A stretch of DNA of 64,000 nucleotides from Usnea hakonensis. Taxonomy: Eukaryota > Ascomycota > Lecanoromycetes > Lecanorales > Parmeliaceae. The notes beneath the pieces are model-generated. The model ran no database searches. It saw nothing but the letters and a program-made list of their open reading frames with translations, and was not told the DNA's origin. The position numbers were made by a program, and so were the translations under genes. Within the stretch, counting starts at the first letter, position 1, and each line of letters starts with the position of its first letter. Location: contig BLJB01000070.1 in the NCBI GenBank assembly GCA_013423325.1, positions 124,001 through 188,000 on the forward strand, given 5' to 3'. This document shows positions 44,309 through 55,346 of the stretch, piece by piece.

Positions 44309-44837
44309 GATGGCAGTGGGTGATGCGTATTCTCTTTGTTGAACAGACGGTTACTTTTCGATGATGGTGATCGCGATTAAGGCGGCTAGTGTGGGTCACG
44401 TGACTGTAAGGCTGACTTGAAGCGAGGCCAGAGTTGGCCCTCCCCTAAAATTGATTCTTACGGATGTGGATGTTGGACAAACGTCAGTGGATATGGTCAA
44501 TGCCGCGGAGGAGAATATCTCATTATTCAGAGATCTCTAATTCTCGGCTTAATGGTACTAGGACCATGCACTTGTCGGATCTTGTTTACATGCTGCCGGA
44601 AAAGAACATAGACCTAGAAAACATCCGACTTCGTTTCCGTGTCCCAGAACAAGCTGTAATACCCTGATGGCATGAACGTCATTCCATCTGTCTTCTGGAT
44701 CCATGAGCTAGATCTTGTTTGATCTGCTGAGTCCACTGTCCTAATGCCACACAATACGTTTCGAGGCATATCATAATTGTTACCGTAGAGTCGGTACGAT
44801 CCCTCTTGGAGCTAGGACCTCTGAAAGCATCATCAAT
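44309..44837. other. Intergenic, eL24 promoter side
   Basis: 529 bp between the eL24 start and the 3' end of the cysteine-rich gene. A 67-codon + frame at 44464-44667 has no support. I see no definite regulatory motif. Confidence 0.5.
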
Positions 44838-45859
44838 TCAAGCAACTGGTGGTCCGCGGTGGTATGAGCATGCTTCATCCCGACTGGGCTTGCAACGGAC
44901 GCATTTGGGCACCCCACAGATACGGCAGCGACCGCAACAATCAGGGCAAGAAAGGCTATCGCATATCTCGCAGATACTAGTGCATTTCGGGCACATAAGT
45001 GTTCCACACAGAGAACACGCCATGAAGGTGGGTTCGTCGGTTCCGCAGGACATGAGCCTTGCGATCCTTTCCAGCCACTGAGTTGCTCTGACTCGTTCCT
45101 CAGGCAGGTTTCCAGCGTTGATTGGGTCAGCTTTCTCCTTGCATACAGACCAAAAACAACAGCTTCTCCCACAAATTTCGCATCTCTTCGTACTAGTTTC
45201 AGTACAGTCGATGCAGAAAAGGTTCTTTGACTCCCAGACACGGTCATGGTTTGGATGCTTGTAGTTTGAGTAGGATAAGTCGTGGATATTGTGGCGGATT
45301 CTCTGCGTGCCTGTCAATAGACGGATCTCTTCGACCTGATAATAGGATAGATGTTAAAAAAGCTGCTGAAAAAAGGGATACATTTGTGGTAGCTTGCCTT
45401 CTCCTGGTGCACTCGTTCAAGGTCGTTGCTTCGTGACAAGGATGTCGTGCCCTCCTCATGGCCTGGAAGGACAGGGTAACCACCATCATTTGTGGTATGA
45501 TCAGAGGAGATGTTACCCTCCTGCTTAATCAAACTAACGACAATACCGCTGTCATCTGAAGTGCGCTTGGAGGGGATATCGCCGCCTTTATCGGCTTCTT
45601 CGATAGGTAGGAGATTTGTGCTGCTATAGGGAAAATTTGGGTCCTTATCAAAAAGGTCGCGCGTTTCGACGGAATTGATATTATTGCTATACCTTGCGCT
45701 GATGCTAGTGGTTGAGGAGGAGGCCTCAGATTTCTTGGACAAAAGCGCTCGGGTAGATGTGACTTCAGGACCAAACATGCTTTGAAGTGAGCACTTTTCG
45801 ATCGCTTTGATCACAGCAGAGTTATCGAGATAGATTCTATCCCGCGGTAGATTGCTCAT
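44838..45859 (-). CDS. Uncharacterised cysteine-rich, probably zinc-binding protein
   Basis: Two exons: complement(44838..45335, 45398..45859), 319 residues. The intron is of the GC-AG type (AAG|GCAAGC ... ATCAG, 62 bp); the nearby GT alternative (GTATCC) would lead to a stop soon after. The first 170 residues are Ser/Asp-rich and disordered. The C-terminal 110 residues hold a dense array of CxxC pairs: FCIDCTETSTKRCEICGRSC, MACSLCGTLMCPKCTSICEI, CDSLSCPDCCGRCRICGVPK, CVRC. This spacing suggests several zinc knuckles or a B-box/RING-like cross-brace. I do not recognise the family. Confidence 0.72.
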
Positions 45860-46364
45860 ACTGTCTTTTTTTGATAGATGTTGAGGTATTAATGGCCTGT
45901 TTGGATGGGTGTCTTGAGGTTTGTTCTGATTCAGAACTCATTTGGCGGTGATTGCGAGTTTGTGTTGCCTTAGAATATTCACGTTTGCGTTCATCATGAT
46001 GGAGGCAACGCTTATAAGTGAAGGCGTAGGACTGGCAGAATCCCTTCAGGATAAGAAAGGGATAGTCAAGCTGTCTTCTAGCACAAGTACAGACAGATAG
46101 ATGGTGAACAGGGGACTCAACATGGGAGGATCCGTAGAGGGGCTAGGCTCGTAGCCAATCGAGAATGCAGAGGATAAGATGAGACAAGGTAGCTTGCATC
46201 AATGATTTGCCTAATATGATCCATGGACCCATGCACTACAATGTATAACAGGTTAGAGAGATATCTAGGCATTGTCCATCTGCATGGAGCTCATAATGCC
46301 ATATCCTCATATCGATTCATCACGCCATCCTAAATTCTATCAACACGACTAGCAAATTTTCCCC
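45860..46364. other. Intergenic, no gene seen
   Basis: 505 bp between the cysteine-rich gene and the 3' end of UBC13. It should contain the promoter of the former. Confidence 0.6.
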
Positions 46365-46991
46365 TCAAGCCTTTGCATACTGCCGGGTCCATTCTCTTGC
46401 CGTCTGTATCGCCGCAGGCTCATCCTCCTTCCATCGTTGTGCTACATCATTCGCCAGTGGATCATCTGGGTTTGGTGCGCCCAGCAGAGCTTGTATGGAG
46501 AGAAGGATCGTGCGGATTTGGAGGGCCGGAGACCAATTGCCTGTTCTTATTAGCAATGACCGTTAACCTGAGAAGCAGAATCGCAGCGTACTCTTCAGAA
46601 CATCTAGACAGATGCGGCCCAGCTTGTCAATGTTTGGGTGGTATATCTTGGTGAGGAATCTGATCTTGGGAGGAGTCATAGGATAGTCGTCGGGTAGAAA
46701 AAGCTCAAGCTTGAAGATGCCAGCTGAGAAGTATCAGTCACTCCATTGATCCGGAGCCCAAGGGTATGCCCAGACTGACCTTCGTATGGTGACTGAGAAG
46801 GGCCGTGGATCTTTACGTCAAAGTATCTGAGGTTTTCTTCATGTGGAACAGCGCTGATGCCAGGTACACTGATATTAGCAAAAGTCAGCGGGGCCTGTTT
46901 CTTCAGCTGTTTTCGAATGAGCCTGGGAGACATGCGGTTCTGCCATAAGACGCTCCGTCTCCTTAACTATCCTTTTCGGTAGAGCAGCCAT
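46365..46991 (-). CDS. UBC13: Ubiquitin-conjugating enzyme E2 N (Ubc13)
   Basis: Four exons: complement(46365..46540, 46592..46723, 46780..46868, 46936..46991), 150 residues, the standard E2 length. The start ATG 46991 gives [18 protein letters not shown]. The first intron needs a GC donor (GAACC|GCATGT ... ATCAG). It continues [19 protein letters not shown], then [20 protein letters not shown] and [15 protein letters not shown] (catalytic Cys), then [20 protein letters not shown]. With Mms2, Ubc13 builds Lys63-linked ubiquitin chains in error-free DNA damage tolerance and signalling. Tyr-Glu-Ala replaces the usual Tyr-Glu-Gly at the second junction. The assignment is secure. Confidence 0.95.
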
Positions 46992-47705
46992 AATGGCTGC
47001 AGAGTTGTGATTATGCCGTATACGGTATGGTGTAGATGCAGTAGAGCTCTGTAGTATGCTGCAGCTGCTGACTAGTGATCGTACTGGCTAAGTATGAGCG
47101 GAGCGGAGCAGAGCAACGTCTTTGGATATCTATTGAGGAAGAGGGCGGGAGGCTGAGGCGATGGCCATGGGTGCCCAAATCAAATTATATCAATTGCAAT
47201 ACAACGGCACAAGTGTATAGCTGTGAGCTGCATGTGCTGGTCATGTGCTGTCGCTGTCAAGGCTAAAGTACTTTATGACGGATTTCTTGGCATCTGCCTG
47301 CAGCCCCCAAGTCGAAAGCGGTTAGCGGTACCGCGCTTATGAGACCGTAGTCGTCTTCGAACTCATCGCCAGCTTTTGAGATGAAGACTCGTTATCATGA
47401 TAGATGAATGGGGACAACCCTGTCCCCCACACTCCATTGGTAGCAGCCTGTGTACTTGAACTTTCGGGGGAATGCTCCTGCTTTTGGTCGGCATCTTCCT
47501 CCTGTGACCGCGAATATCTCCATGTACAGTGCATTGGAGACACACTGTTTGTTCCCTATGATTCAATCAGAGAACTTTACGTTCCTGGCTCTAATCTCAT
47601 TAATGCCCGGAAGACTGGGTATCCGAATTTCGGTATTCACTACGGGATGGCCTGAACCTGTCGGTAAAGGCCGTCCTGGCTCTACAAGGGAAAGTTGATT
47701 CCACC
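46992..47705. other. Divergent promoter region UBC13 / WDR59
   Basis: 714 bp between divergent starts. Short frames on both strands have no features. No clear TATA element is seen. Confidence 0.55.
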
Positions 47706-50700
47706 ATGACAGAGGTCGAAACAAACAACCGCCTTGCATCAGCGCTTGAAAGCCCGAAGTTCGGCGCAGATGGCTCGTTCCGCTTGGATAAGCCTGTAGG
47801 ATCTGCTTCCATCTCGCCCTGTGGTAGAGACGTGGTTCTTGCCTCTCGTCAAGGTCTGCACATCATCGACCTGGATTCGCCTTGGTCTCCTCCTCGACAC
47901 CTCGCCCATCACACACCATGGGAAGTAGCAGATGTTCAGTGGTCCCCATTCGCTGCCCGGGATTGCTGGGTTGTCAGCACGTCGAATCAGAAAGCTCTCG
48001 TATGGAATCTGGCAATGGCCAATTCCCAATCCTCGGTCGAGCATGTCCTCCATGGCCATTCACGTGCAATCACAGATATTAATTTCTCTGCTCACTACCC
48101 AGATATCCTTGCGACCTGCGCTGTTGACAGCTTCGTTCACTGCTGGGACCTTCGCCACCCGGCCAGGCCTGCAATGACTTTTTGCGACTGGTTTGCTGGT
48201 GCGACCCAAGTCAAATGGAATAGGCAAAATCCTCACATCTTAGCTTCTTCTCATGACAAATTCCTTCGCGTTTGGGATGATCGAAAAGGTGCTTACCCCC
48301 TGCGGTCAATTGAAGCCCATGCTACGAAAATTTACGGCGTAGACTGGAGCAGAACCGAGGCCAGTAATCTTGTGACCTGTTCGTTAGATAGGACTATCAA
48401 GTTCTGGAACTACACCAAGGACAGAGATGAGCCTGACCGAATTATACATACCCCATTTCCGGTATGGAGAGCACGCCATACTCCGTTCGGGTTTGGTCTT
48501 CTAGCAATGCCGCAGCGAGGAGACCATGATCTCCATCTCTATGATCGACGCAAGGATGTAGGCCAAGATACTGAGCATGCAATGACTGCAGTACACAGAT
48601 TTTATGGTCATGATGACCAAGTCAAGGAGTTCCTGTGGAGACCCAGGGGCAATGTCACAGAGGACGTTGATGATCGGGAATTCCAGCTTGTCTCTTGGGG
48701 TACTGATCGTGTATTGCGCTTGCAAAAGGTCGACGAGAAAGTCCTGGCCAACGTCGGATATAAGAAAGGCATGCAGGTAAAACGACGTATGAACTTTACC
48801 CGGAAGAACGCAGTCTACAAGACCTTCCGGGAAGATCCATCAAGGACAGAAGGGAACGCGTCAGGGGGTGATGGCGCTTCCAATGGTGCTGAAGCGCTCG
48901 GGATGGGAGCAGCGCTCAACACTGGTATGAGCAGGGCACCTGTCCCCTTCAGTAGAGGATACGGAAACGGAGGTTATATGACTCCGATGATTGGGCACAA
49001 GGCCGGATCTACGAACGAGATAGATCCAATCTCATGGATGCGAGGTGTCAGAATTGGTAAACGCGAGCCTTCCCCATCAGGTATGCATCAGAGCGCCTCT
49101 TCCAATTTTACACCCAGCATAAAGACAGATCAAGCTTGGGACCTTTTTGAAAATCTGGGGGAAGAGATCACTCACGTAGCAGACAAATTCACAAAAGTCA
49201 AGTTCGACGAGGTATGGAGCTGCGTTCAGGAATCTTGCTTCTGATCGGTGCTGATATAACGTGTCAGATCGACGTCAATCGTCGCAGAGTCCAGGTCTCG
49301 CTCACTGGGCCATGGGGTCCCGAGAAGAGCTCCACATATCTCAAGGTTCGCATCGATTTTCCGGACAACTACCCGAATGCTGCGGCACCCTCGCTCGGCC
49401 TGGAGCAAACGACATCCATCAGTAAGGAGATCATTGACGAAATCTATGCGGATGCCCATTTGATTGCCTCCAGTTTCATGTCCCATCAAAGAAACTCTTT
49501 GGAAGCAATACTACGCTACCTTTTAGGTGAACGGAACTCTACAGAGAGCCTACATTGGTTGAAGAAGCGGCAGGAAAGCGTGGATCTTGGATCCCCCCAA
49601 GACTTGGACCTGAGCTCCAGTGACGAGGAGGATGAAGGCCTCGGTAGGTACCCAGGAGATCCTACTGAAGGTATGGAAGCAAGTGACCCGATGATTGCTG
49701 TCTCAAATGCTCAATACAACGTTCCCCGACACAAGGCGTGTGGCGCATTCTGGGCTGAGGATGGTCGCTTGGTCTGCTTCTTCCCGTCAAGACAGGAAAA
49801 GGAATCATCGCTTCGGGATTTGAGTATTAGAGCCAGTGATCGATCATCCGGAAGTCGCAAAAATATCTTTGAGGACTTTGGCCGACTTCACAGTGATCCG
49901 ATGCGGCAGAAGCGAGCAGCGTCAGCCCTTGAGACTATTGAGAGCGGCGATTCCGAGCCGGAATACTCTTCAGCATTCTCATCCAGCTCATCATCATCCT
50001 CAGATAACATGGGCTTGCCCCACCACCATTTCATACCGAGTATGGCATGGCACAGTGATAGCCATCAGGGGCTGATCATTGATGACTCCCAGAAGTCGAG
50101 TGGTGGCGCTGAAATGGCCAAGTCCACAGTGATGACATCCCGAAATTACGTTGCGATTTATGACCTCAAGGAACTCCTCCCGGCGAAAAAGCATCTTGCT
50201 AGCTCCTATACCATCCATGGTGGATCAAGTGGCTGCGCTCACAATGCCCGCATCGCCCGAGAAAGCGGAGATCCAGATCTGGCCCAGGTCTGGTCGTTCG
50301 TCGAACTGATTATCCAAGAGAAAGTGCCTCTCGAATCGAAGGTCGTTCCCGGTAGCAAGGCACCGGTCGCGGTAGTTGCGCCTCGTGCTGCGTCCCGCCT
50401 CAAGCCAAAGGACAGTGCAATCGACTTGTCCTTTGACGCGGCACAAGGAGAAAAATACGGGTGTCTGCGAGGATCTGTGAAGTGGGGTGACCATCCACTA
50501 GGAAGACGGTGGTTTGTAGATTCGCTGTAAGCTACATTCGTGGATATGATTATCAGATATTGACTAGTACAGATTCCGACATTTCGAACAGCTGGCGGAT
50601 GTGCAGATGCTGGCAATGCTTGCATGTATCCTTGATGAGCCTCAAGCGTCCAATAAGAGCACCGGGAAAAGCATTTGTGGATCCAGTCTAGATCACGCTC

Positions 50701-52022
50701 CACCTTCTCATCATCATTTCGCAAGTCGTTATTACCCATCCGAAGAAATCGCAAGGAGCCACTTTAACTTTCTCTCACCTTCGGAGTTGTCCATCCAAGT
50801 CGATTCTCAGAGAATGATAAGCGGACCACATTCTGCAAGCTCCTCTTTTGGCCCAGCGAGTGATCTATCGACAAGCGAAACGCCTCCACTCCAATTCAAA
50901 TCTACTCGAACAAGCCCTGAACACCGAAATCCACAGTCTCCGAGTTTATCAACCTTGACGGAGTATCAGCGCCATACGCATCGCTCAAATTCGAATTTCA
51001 GCACATTCGCGTCTTTGCCTCGCCCTTTTCCTTTTGGTTCTGCAGCTTCCTCGCCGCCCAACTCGTATCCCAAGAAGCGTTCGAGTCCAGTGGGTAGCTA
51101 CCTCGGGAACCCCGCCTCGATGAATGTTTGGAATTCCGGCTTTTTTGGTAAATCATCCGCCATCACAGAAGCCCCTAAATCCTCCTTGTCGTTGTCTGTC
51201 TCGGATGCAGAGGAGGATGTTGTTCCTGTCGCGAAGAAGCCTGTCTTTATGACGAAGCTAAAGAATCAAGACCAATTTCACAATGATGGCTATGCAAATG
51301 TTCCCTTGCTGGATCCGAGTAAAGAATGGCGCTACCATGCATACAGAGAGGCATATGCTCATCTACTCTACGTTTGGGATATGCCCATCGTCAGAGCCGA
51401 GGTACTAAACCACAACCGTCCATTGCACCCTGACACATTGCCGACCTTCACATTCGGACCGAAAACAACAGCCCCATTCGGCGCCATCGCAGGCGCAAAC
51501 CTCCTCAGCTCCGGCTACAACACCGAAAATTTGAACCCAGTCTTTAGGGATCACTGTCATTTCTGCTCAACGCTGCTTCTACCCTCTCAGAAACCCTCTC
51601 GCCGCTGCCAATCCTGCTCGAAGCTACAACCGGCTCCTCTCTGCCTGCTATGCAACACAGCTATCCGCGGTCTTGCTTCTCCGTGCCCTAATTGCGGTCA
51701 TGTTGTCCATGCGTCATGCCGCCAGGTCCTCTCCCAAGCCTCCCTAGACGAGTGTCCTTCAGGATGCGGCTGTATCTGCGCTGAATACACCTTCATGCGC
51801 CTCACGACCTCGGTAGCAGGCTCGGTATCCACCTGCGACGAAAGCCAACCTGAGGATGTAAGCCCAGCGGACAGTCCTCTCCCTATTGTGACAGGTGGTG
51901 AAGGCGTCAATGAGCAAGAGCAGCTTGGATGGAAAGAGCAGGGGTGGGAGAACGCGGCTTATGAGAGTCTGGCGAGAAACCTGCGACCAAGAGCCGAAAG
52001 TCGGGCCAAGATGAGTATATGA
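47706..52022 (+). CDS. WDR59/Sea3 (Mtc5) WD40-RWD-RING subunit of the SEA/GATOR2 complex
   Basis: Three exons, join(47706..49211, 49268..50526, 50573..52022), 1404 residues, with 56- and 46-bp introns and closed frames. Residues 1-350 form a WD40 propeller (GHSRAITDINFSAHYPDILA, SFVHCWDLRHPARP, SHDKFLRVWDDRKGAYPLRS, DRTIKFWN). An RWD domain follows at about 480-590, spanning the first intron. After a long Ser-rich stretch a C-terminal RING-like zinc domain ends the protein (CHFCSTLL ... CQSCSKL ... CLLCNTAIRG ... CPNCGHVVHASC ... CGCIC). This order is that of WDR59, called Sea3/Mtc5 in yeast, a vacuolar-membrane subunit that controls TORC1 signalling in response to amino acids. Which yeast SEA paralogue is orthologous is inferred from architecture. 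Confidence 0.9.
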
Positions 52023-53137
52023 GCTGGAGGGTGAAGAGGAGAGGAGATTTCCAGGGAAGATCTACGCATTGGACAGGGCGTTGGTTGGGCTCGAAGATAC
52101 CCCTTTGCTGTGTTTTGTTGCTTCCTCTTTTCCAGCATTATACTTTTAAACTCACTTAGTCGCTACTTATTAACTCGTCTGTATAGATATTGGCTGTGTT
52201 GTGTATCCAGAGGCAGATGTCTGTACAGAATGGCCTTTGTATCTTGTCGTGATCGTGATCATTTTGAACCTTTGAGAAACGATCATTCTCCCTTAAATCT
52301 TTGAGGACTTTTACTTACAATGACAACGCCACACTGGGGGCTTTTTCATACTCACGAGAGTACTTGTATTTATACTGTACTTGTACTTTTACGCTCACGC
52401 GTTCACCCCCTCCCCAATCATCCCTCTTCTCGCCAAGTGCCGTCCCATGAAGAAGGGCTGGAAATAAAAAACAAAATACAAACAAATAGCAATTCGCTTT
52501 TCTCCTTTCTCCCTCTCTCTCTCTCTCTCTCCCCCCCCTCCCCCCCCTCCCCCCCCCCTCTCTCTCTCTGTGATTCGCCTTGCCTCGCCTCACCTCGCCT
52601 CGCCCTGTTATTCCCCCCCCCAACCCTTCCCTCCCATCCAGCAACGGCAAGGATCTTAAGAGAACGGAAAGAAGCTTGCCTTGCGAAGGAGAAAAATTTA
52701 GATCTGTTTGCTGGGTTTGGTGCCGAGGGAGACGGAGGGAGGGGGTGGGTGAGGGTTTTTAAGGGGGGAGTGGGGGGATGGGAATGGGGATGCTGAAGGG
52801 GGTGGGGATGCTGCTTTCTAGAGTATTTGGATGTTTGATGAGGTAGATAGATAGATGGGATTATTTGTCCGTGGGTGATTTGGTTTATGTGTTTTATATG
52901 ACTTGTGGAGAGGATGAAAGGATTCTTCGACTTACGCGTTTAGCGTGGACAGGCGAAATGGGCGGCTTAGGCGTCAAGATGAAAGACGAGGCTTAAAGTA
53001 GTCTGTCTTCCTTGCAAGGTCATCATTCGTTAGATTCACTACCTATTCCATACCTCCGCTGATCCCTCCTCACTTCCCATTTTGCCAGCAAGCCTCTCTC
53101 TGCATGATACATATCCTCTGTGCTCTTTCACCTTCTC
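52023..53137. other. Intergenic with homopyrimidine tract
   Basis: The 3' flanks of WDR59 (+) and the transporter (-). The middle contains a CT/C tract (52511-52569). A 158-codon + frame and a 111-codon minus frame across it are compositional artefacts. Confidence 0.6.
52511..52569. repeat. (CT)n / (C)n homopyrimidine mirror-like tract
   Basis: Runs of CT on both sides enclose three long C runs separated by single T's. The arrangement reads nearly the same in both directions on one strand (mirror symmetry). The tract is purely pyrimidine on the + strand. Confidence 0.9.
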
Positions 53138-55346
53138 CTACATAACAACGGCCACATGGTCATCCATGTACTCATCGATATTGCCGAGAAAACAAGCCGC
53201 AATTATGCTCACTCCGCCAAACGCAATGCTGACCAGATACACCCACCTGTAGCTCTCGGCAAAGGCAATCTGCCCCGCTCCCACGACAATCTCCCACGCC
53301 GTGTCATTGCCTGCAATGCCAGGGATTAACTTCAATTCTTCGAGGAGAGAGGCGCCTGTCAGGACGATGGCGGTCTTGATGGCTTCGGGGTTGGTGATGC
53401 CGAGTTCGAGCTCCATGGCGCCGCCAATGTAGTGGATGGCGTTGGGGGTGAATTTGGAGATGAAGACGTTGTAGTAGGTTGTGTAACCGATGGAACCACC
53501 TATGACACGGATGGCGAGGGTGAGGGCTGCAACGGTCGCGATGAGGTCCTGAGGGGGTGTCATTGGGCTGAAGACCAGGGGATAGGCGGAGAAAGATGGA
53601 ACTTACGTCTGGGCAAATGATGGTGGTAATAATGGAAGCTGGTACGACGATGCCCCCAATTCCGAGACCGGCAAGGACCAGAAGACCCCAGGCTCGGTAG
53701 AGCGTATCAGCTTTCAAACTAGCAATAGCGCCAGTGCCTAAGGATTCCAGGGTCAGCCGTTTCGATCCAATACAAGACTGAAATCAAGGCGCAAGACGTA
53801 CCCGCCGTCATAATAATAGAGCTGACGATCATCAACTCTCTATTATGACCCCTGAGGATGCTGAGCAAGAATAGAACAACCACGGCTCCAAATAAAATAC
53901 TGAATCCCACCGGTAGTCCTCGAATCCCCACACCGACCGGATCTTGGCCGTATACGTTGAATGCTTGCGTGGGCCAAAAGAGGAGAACGGAAAAAAAGTT
54001 GGCGCCTGATATGAAGGTGATTATGAGGGTCAGGGCAAGAATGCGAGGACTCTGCTTCAAGCGGGCTGGGAACATGGGGAATTTGGCAAACTTTGCTTCC
54101 CATATGGCGAAGGCGACGAGTAGAAAAAAGCCCAGGAACAGCGGAACAAGGACGTGGGCCGTTTTCCAGGAATACTAGACTCAACCTTAGAAGTCTGCAC
54201 TTTCGCCTTCCTTGGGCTTCTGGGACAATTTACCTGGTAGCCTCCCCATTGTAGCGCAGCCATGAACAACAGCATCCCGACTATGCTAAGGAAACCCCCT
54301 ACGAAATCAATTTGCTTGAAGACTTCCATCCTCGTCAAACCCTGCGAGTTGACCCTGGGTGGGGGGAAATAGAAAAAAATAGTCAGGATGAGTCCAACAG
54401 CGGCCCAAACACCGCATAGTACACCACAGTATCTCCAACCCGCATGGGAAGCGATCAATTGCGCCCACAGGACTGACGGGCAGAAGGGAAGGATCGTGAA
54501 TATGAGGACTGCAACGTAGACTCCACGCTTGCGCGTGGGTGCGAGTTCGGAGGCCACCGCGAGAGCTGTGAGCTCATTGATACCGGCTCCAGCGCCTGCA
54601 ATAGCCATGCCACCTGTGAAATGTCATGAACCCTTGCCCCTCTGCTCTTGTCTATTTGCTCACCAATAAAGACGTTCATGCTGTGTGCAGTCGAGGCTAC
54701 AATCATTCCCAGGATGATTAGGCATGCACCCAGTATAGCGACGTATCGGCGACCCATAAGATCGGAAAGGGATCCAACGAAGGGGCAGACTGCTGCCAAC
54801 GCAAGGAGGTTGGCCAGGACCTGTCTCAACATCAGTGTCCGGTCCATATCGAGTGTGAGTGGTGGCCAAACTCACGAACCATGTCCATCGATCAGTGCCG
54901 CCAATGTCGCTAAAGAGAAAAGTCAATTCGCTGTTTGGTGTACATGGTGAACAGGATATCTTTACCGGTATATCAGCGGTGGAACGCCGCCTAGTAATGC
55001 ATTAGCTCCGATCCTAAGGTAGCACATGGCGAAGGATTTCGAGTACCAAATATGTAGACGGGAATCTGAGAACCTGTCCAGAGAAAGGCCATGGCAACTA
55101 GGGACATGAGCCTTCTAAAAGACATCTATTGCAATTGTCAGCAGCTGTCCAACTCAAACGACGGAATCAGGGCCGTACCCGCGGCTCATGATCGTGGTCC
55201 GCGTCGTCGCCGTACGTCCGCAATCCATCTTTCTCATAGTACGCAGGATGGCCAGGTACGCGCTCGTTGGTGTGTACGACCTCAACTTTGGAGCTGACGT
55301 CTTTCTCTTGTACGGGCGAGCTCGACCCTTCGGAGCTTGTAGGCAT
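53138..55346 (-). CDS. MFS transporter, TRI12-type fungal efflux pump
   Basis: Nine exons: complement(53138..53548, 53607..53737, 53802..54174, 54234..54613, 54664..54820, 54876..54909, 54966..54990, 55047..55125, 55179..55346), 585 residues; every phase closes. Two exons are tiny (25 and 34 bp). A charged cytosolic N-terminus leads into about 12-14 membrane helices. Landmarks are GSLSDLMGRRYVAILGACLI (MFS motif A), AIAGAGAGINELTALAVASE, LAPTRKRGVYVAVLIFTI, GLPVGFSILFGAVVVLFLL and the C-terminal DEYMDDHVAVVM, characteristic of the Fungal_trichothecene_efflux (TRI12) family. Such pumps export diverse compounds, including siderophores and secondary metabolites. No biosynthetic cluster surrounds this gene, so the substrate is open. 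Confidence 0.9.

Noticed and set aside
52320..52796. 158-codon + and 111-codon minus frames
   Set aside because: They are generated by the CT/C tract; Ser/Pro/Leu or Arg/Glu/Gly runs only.
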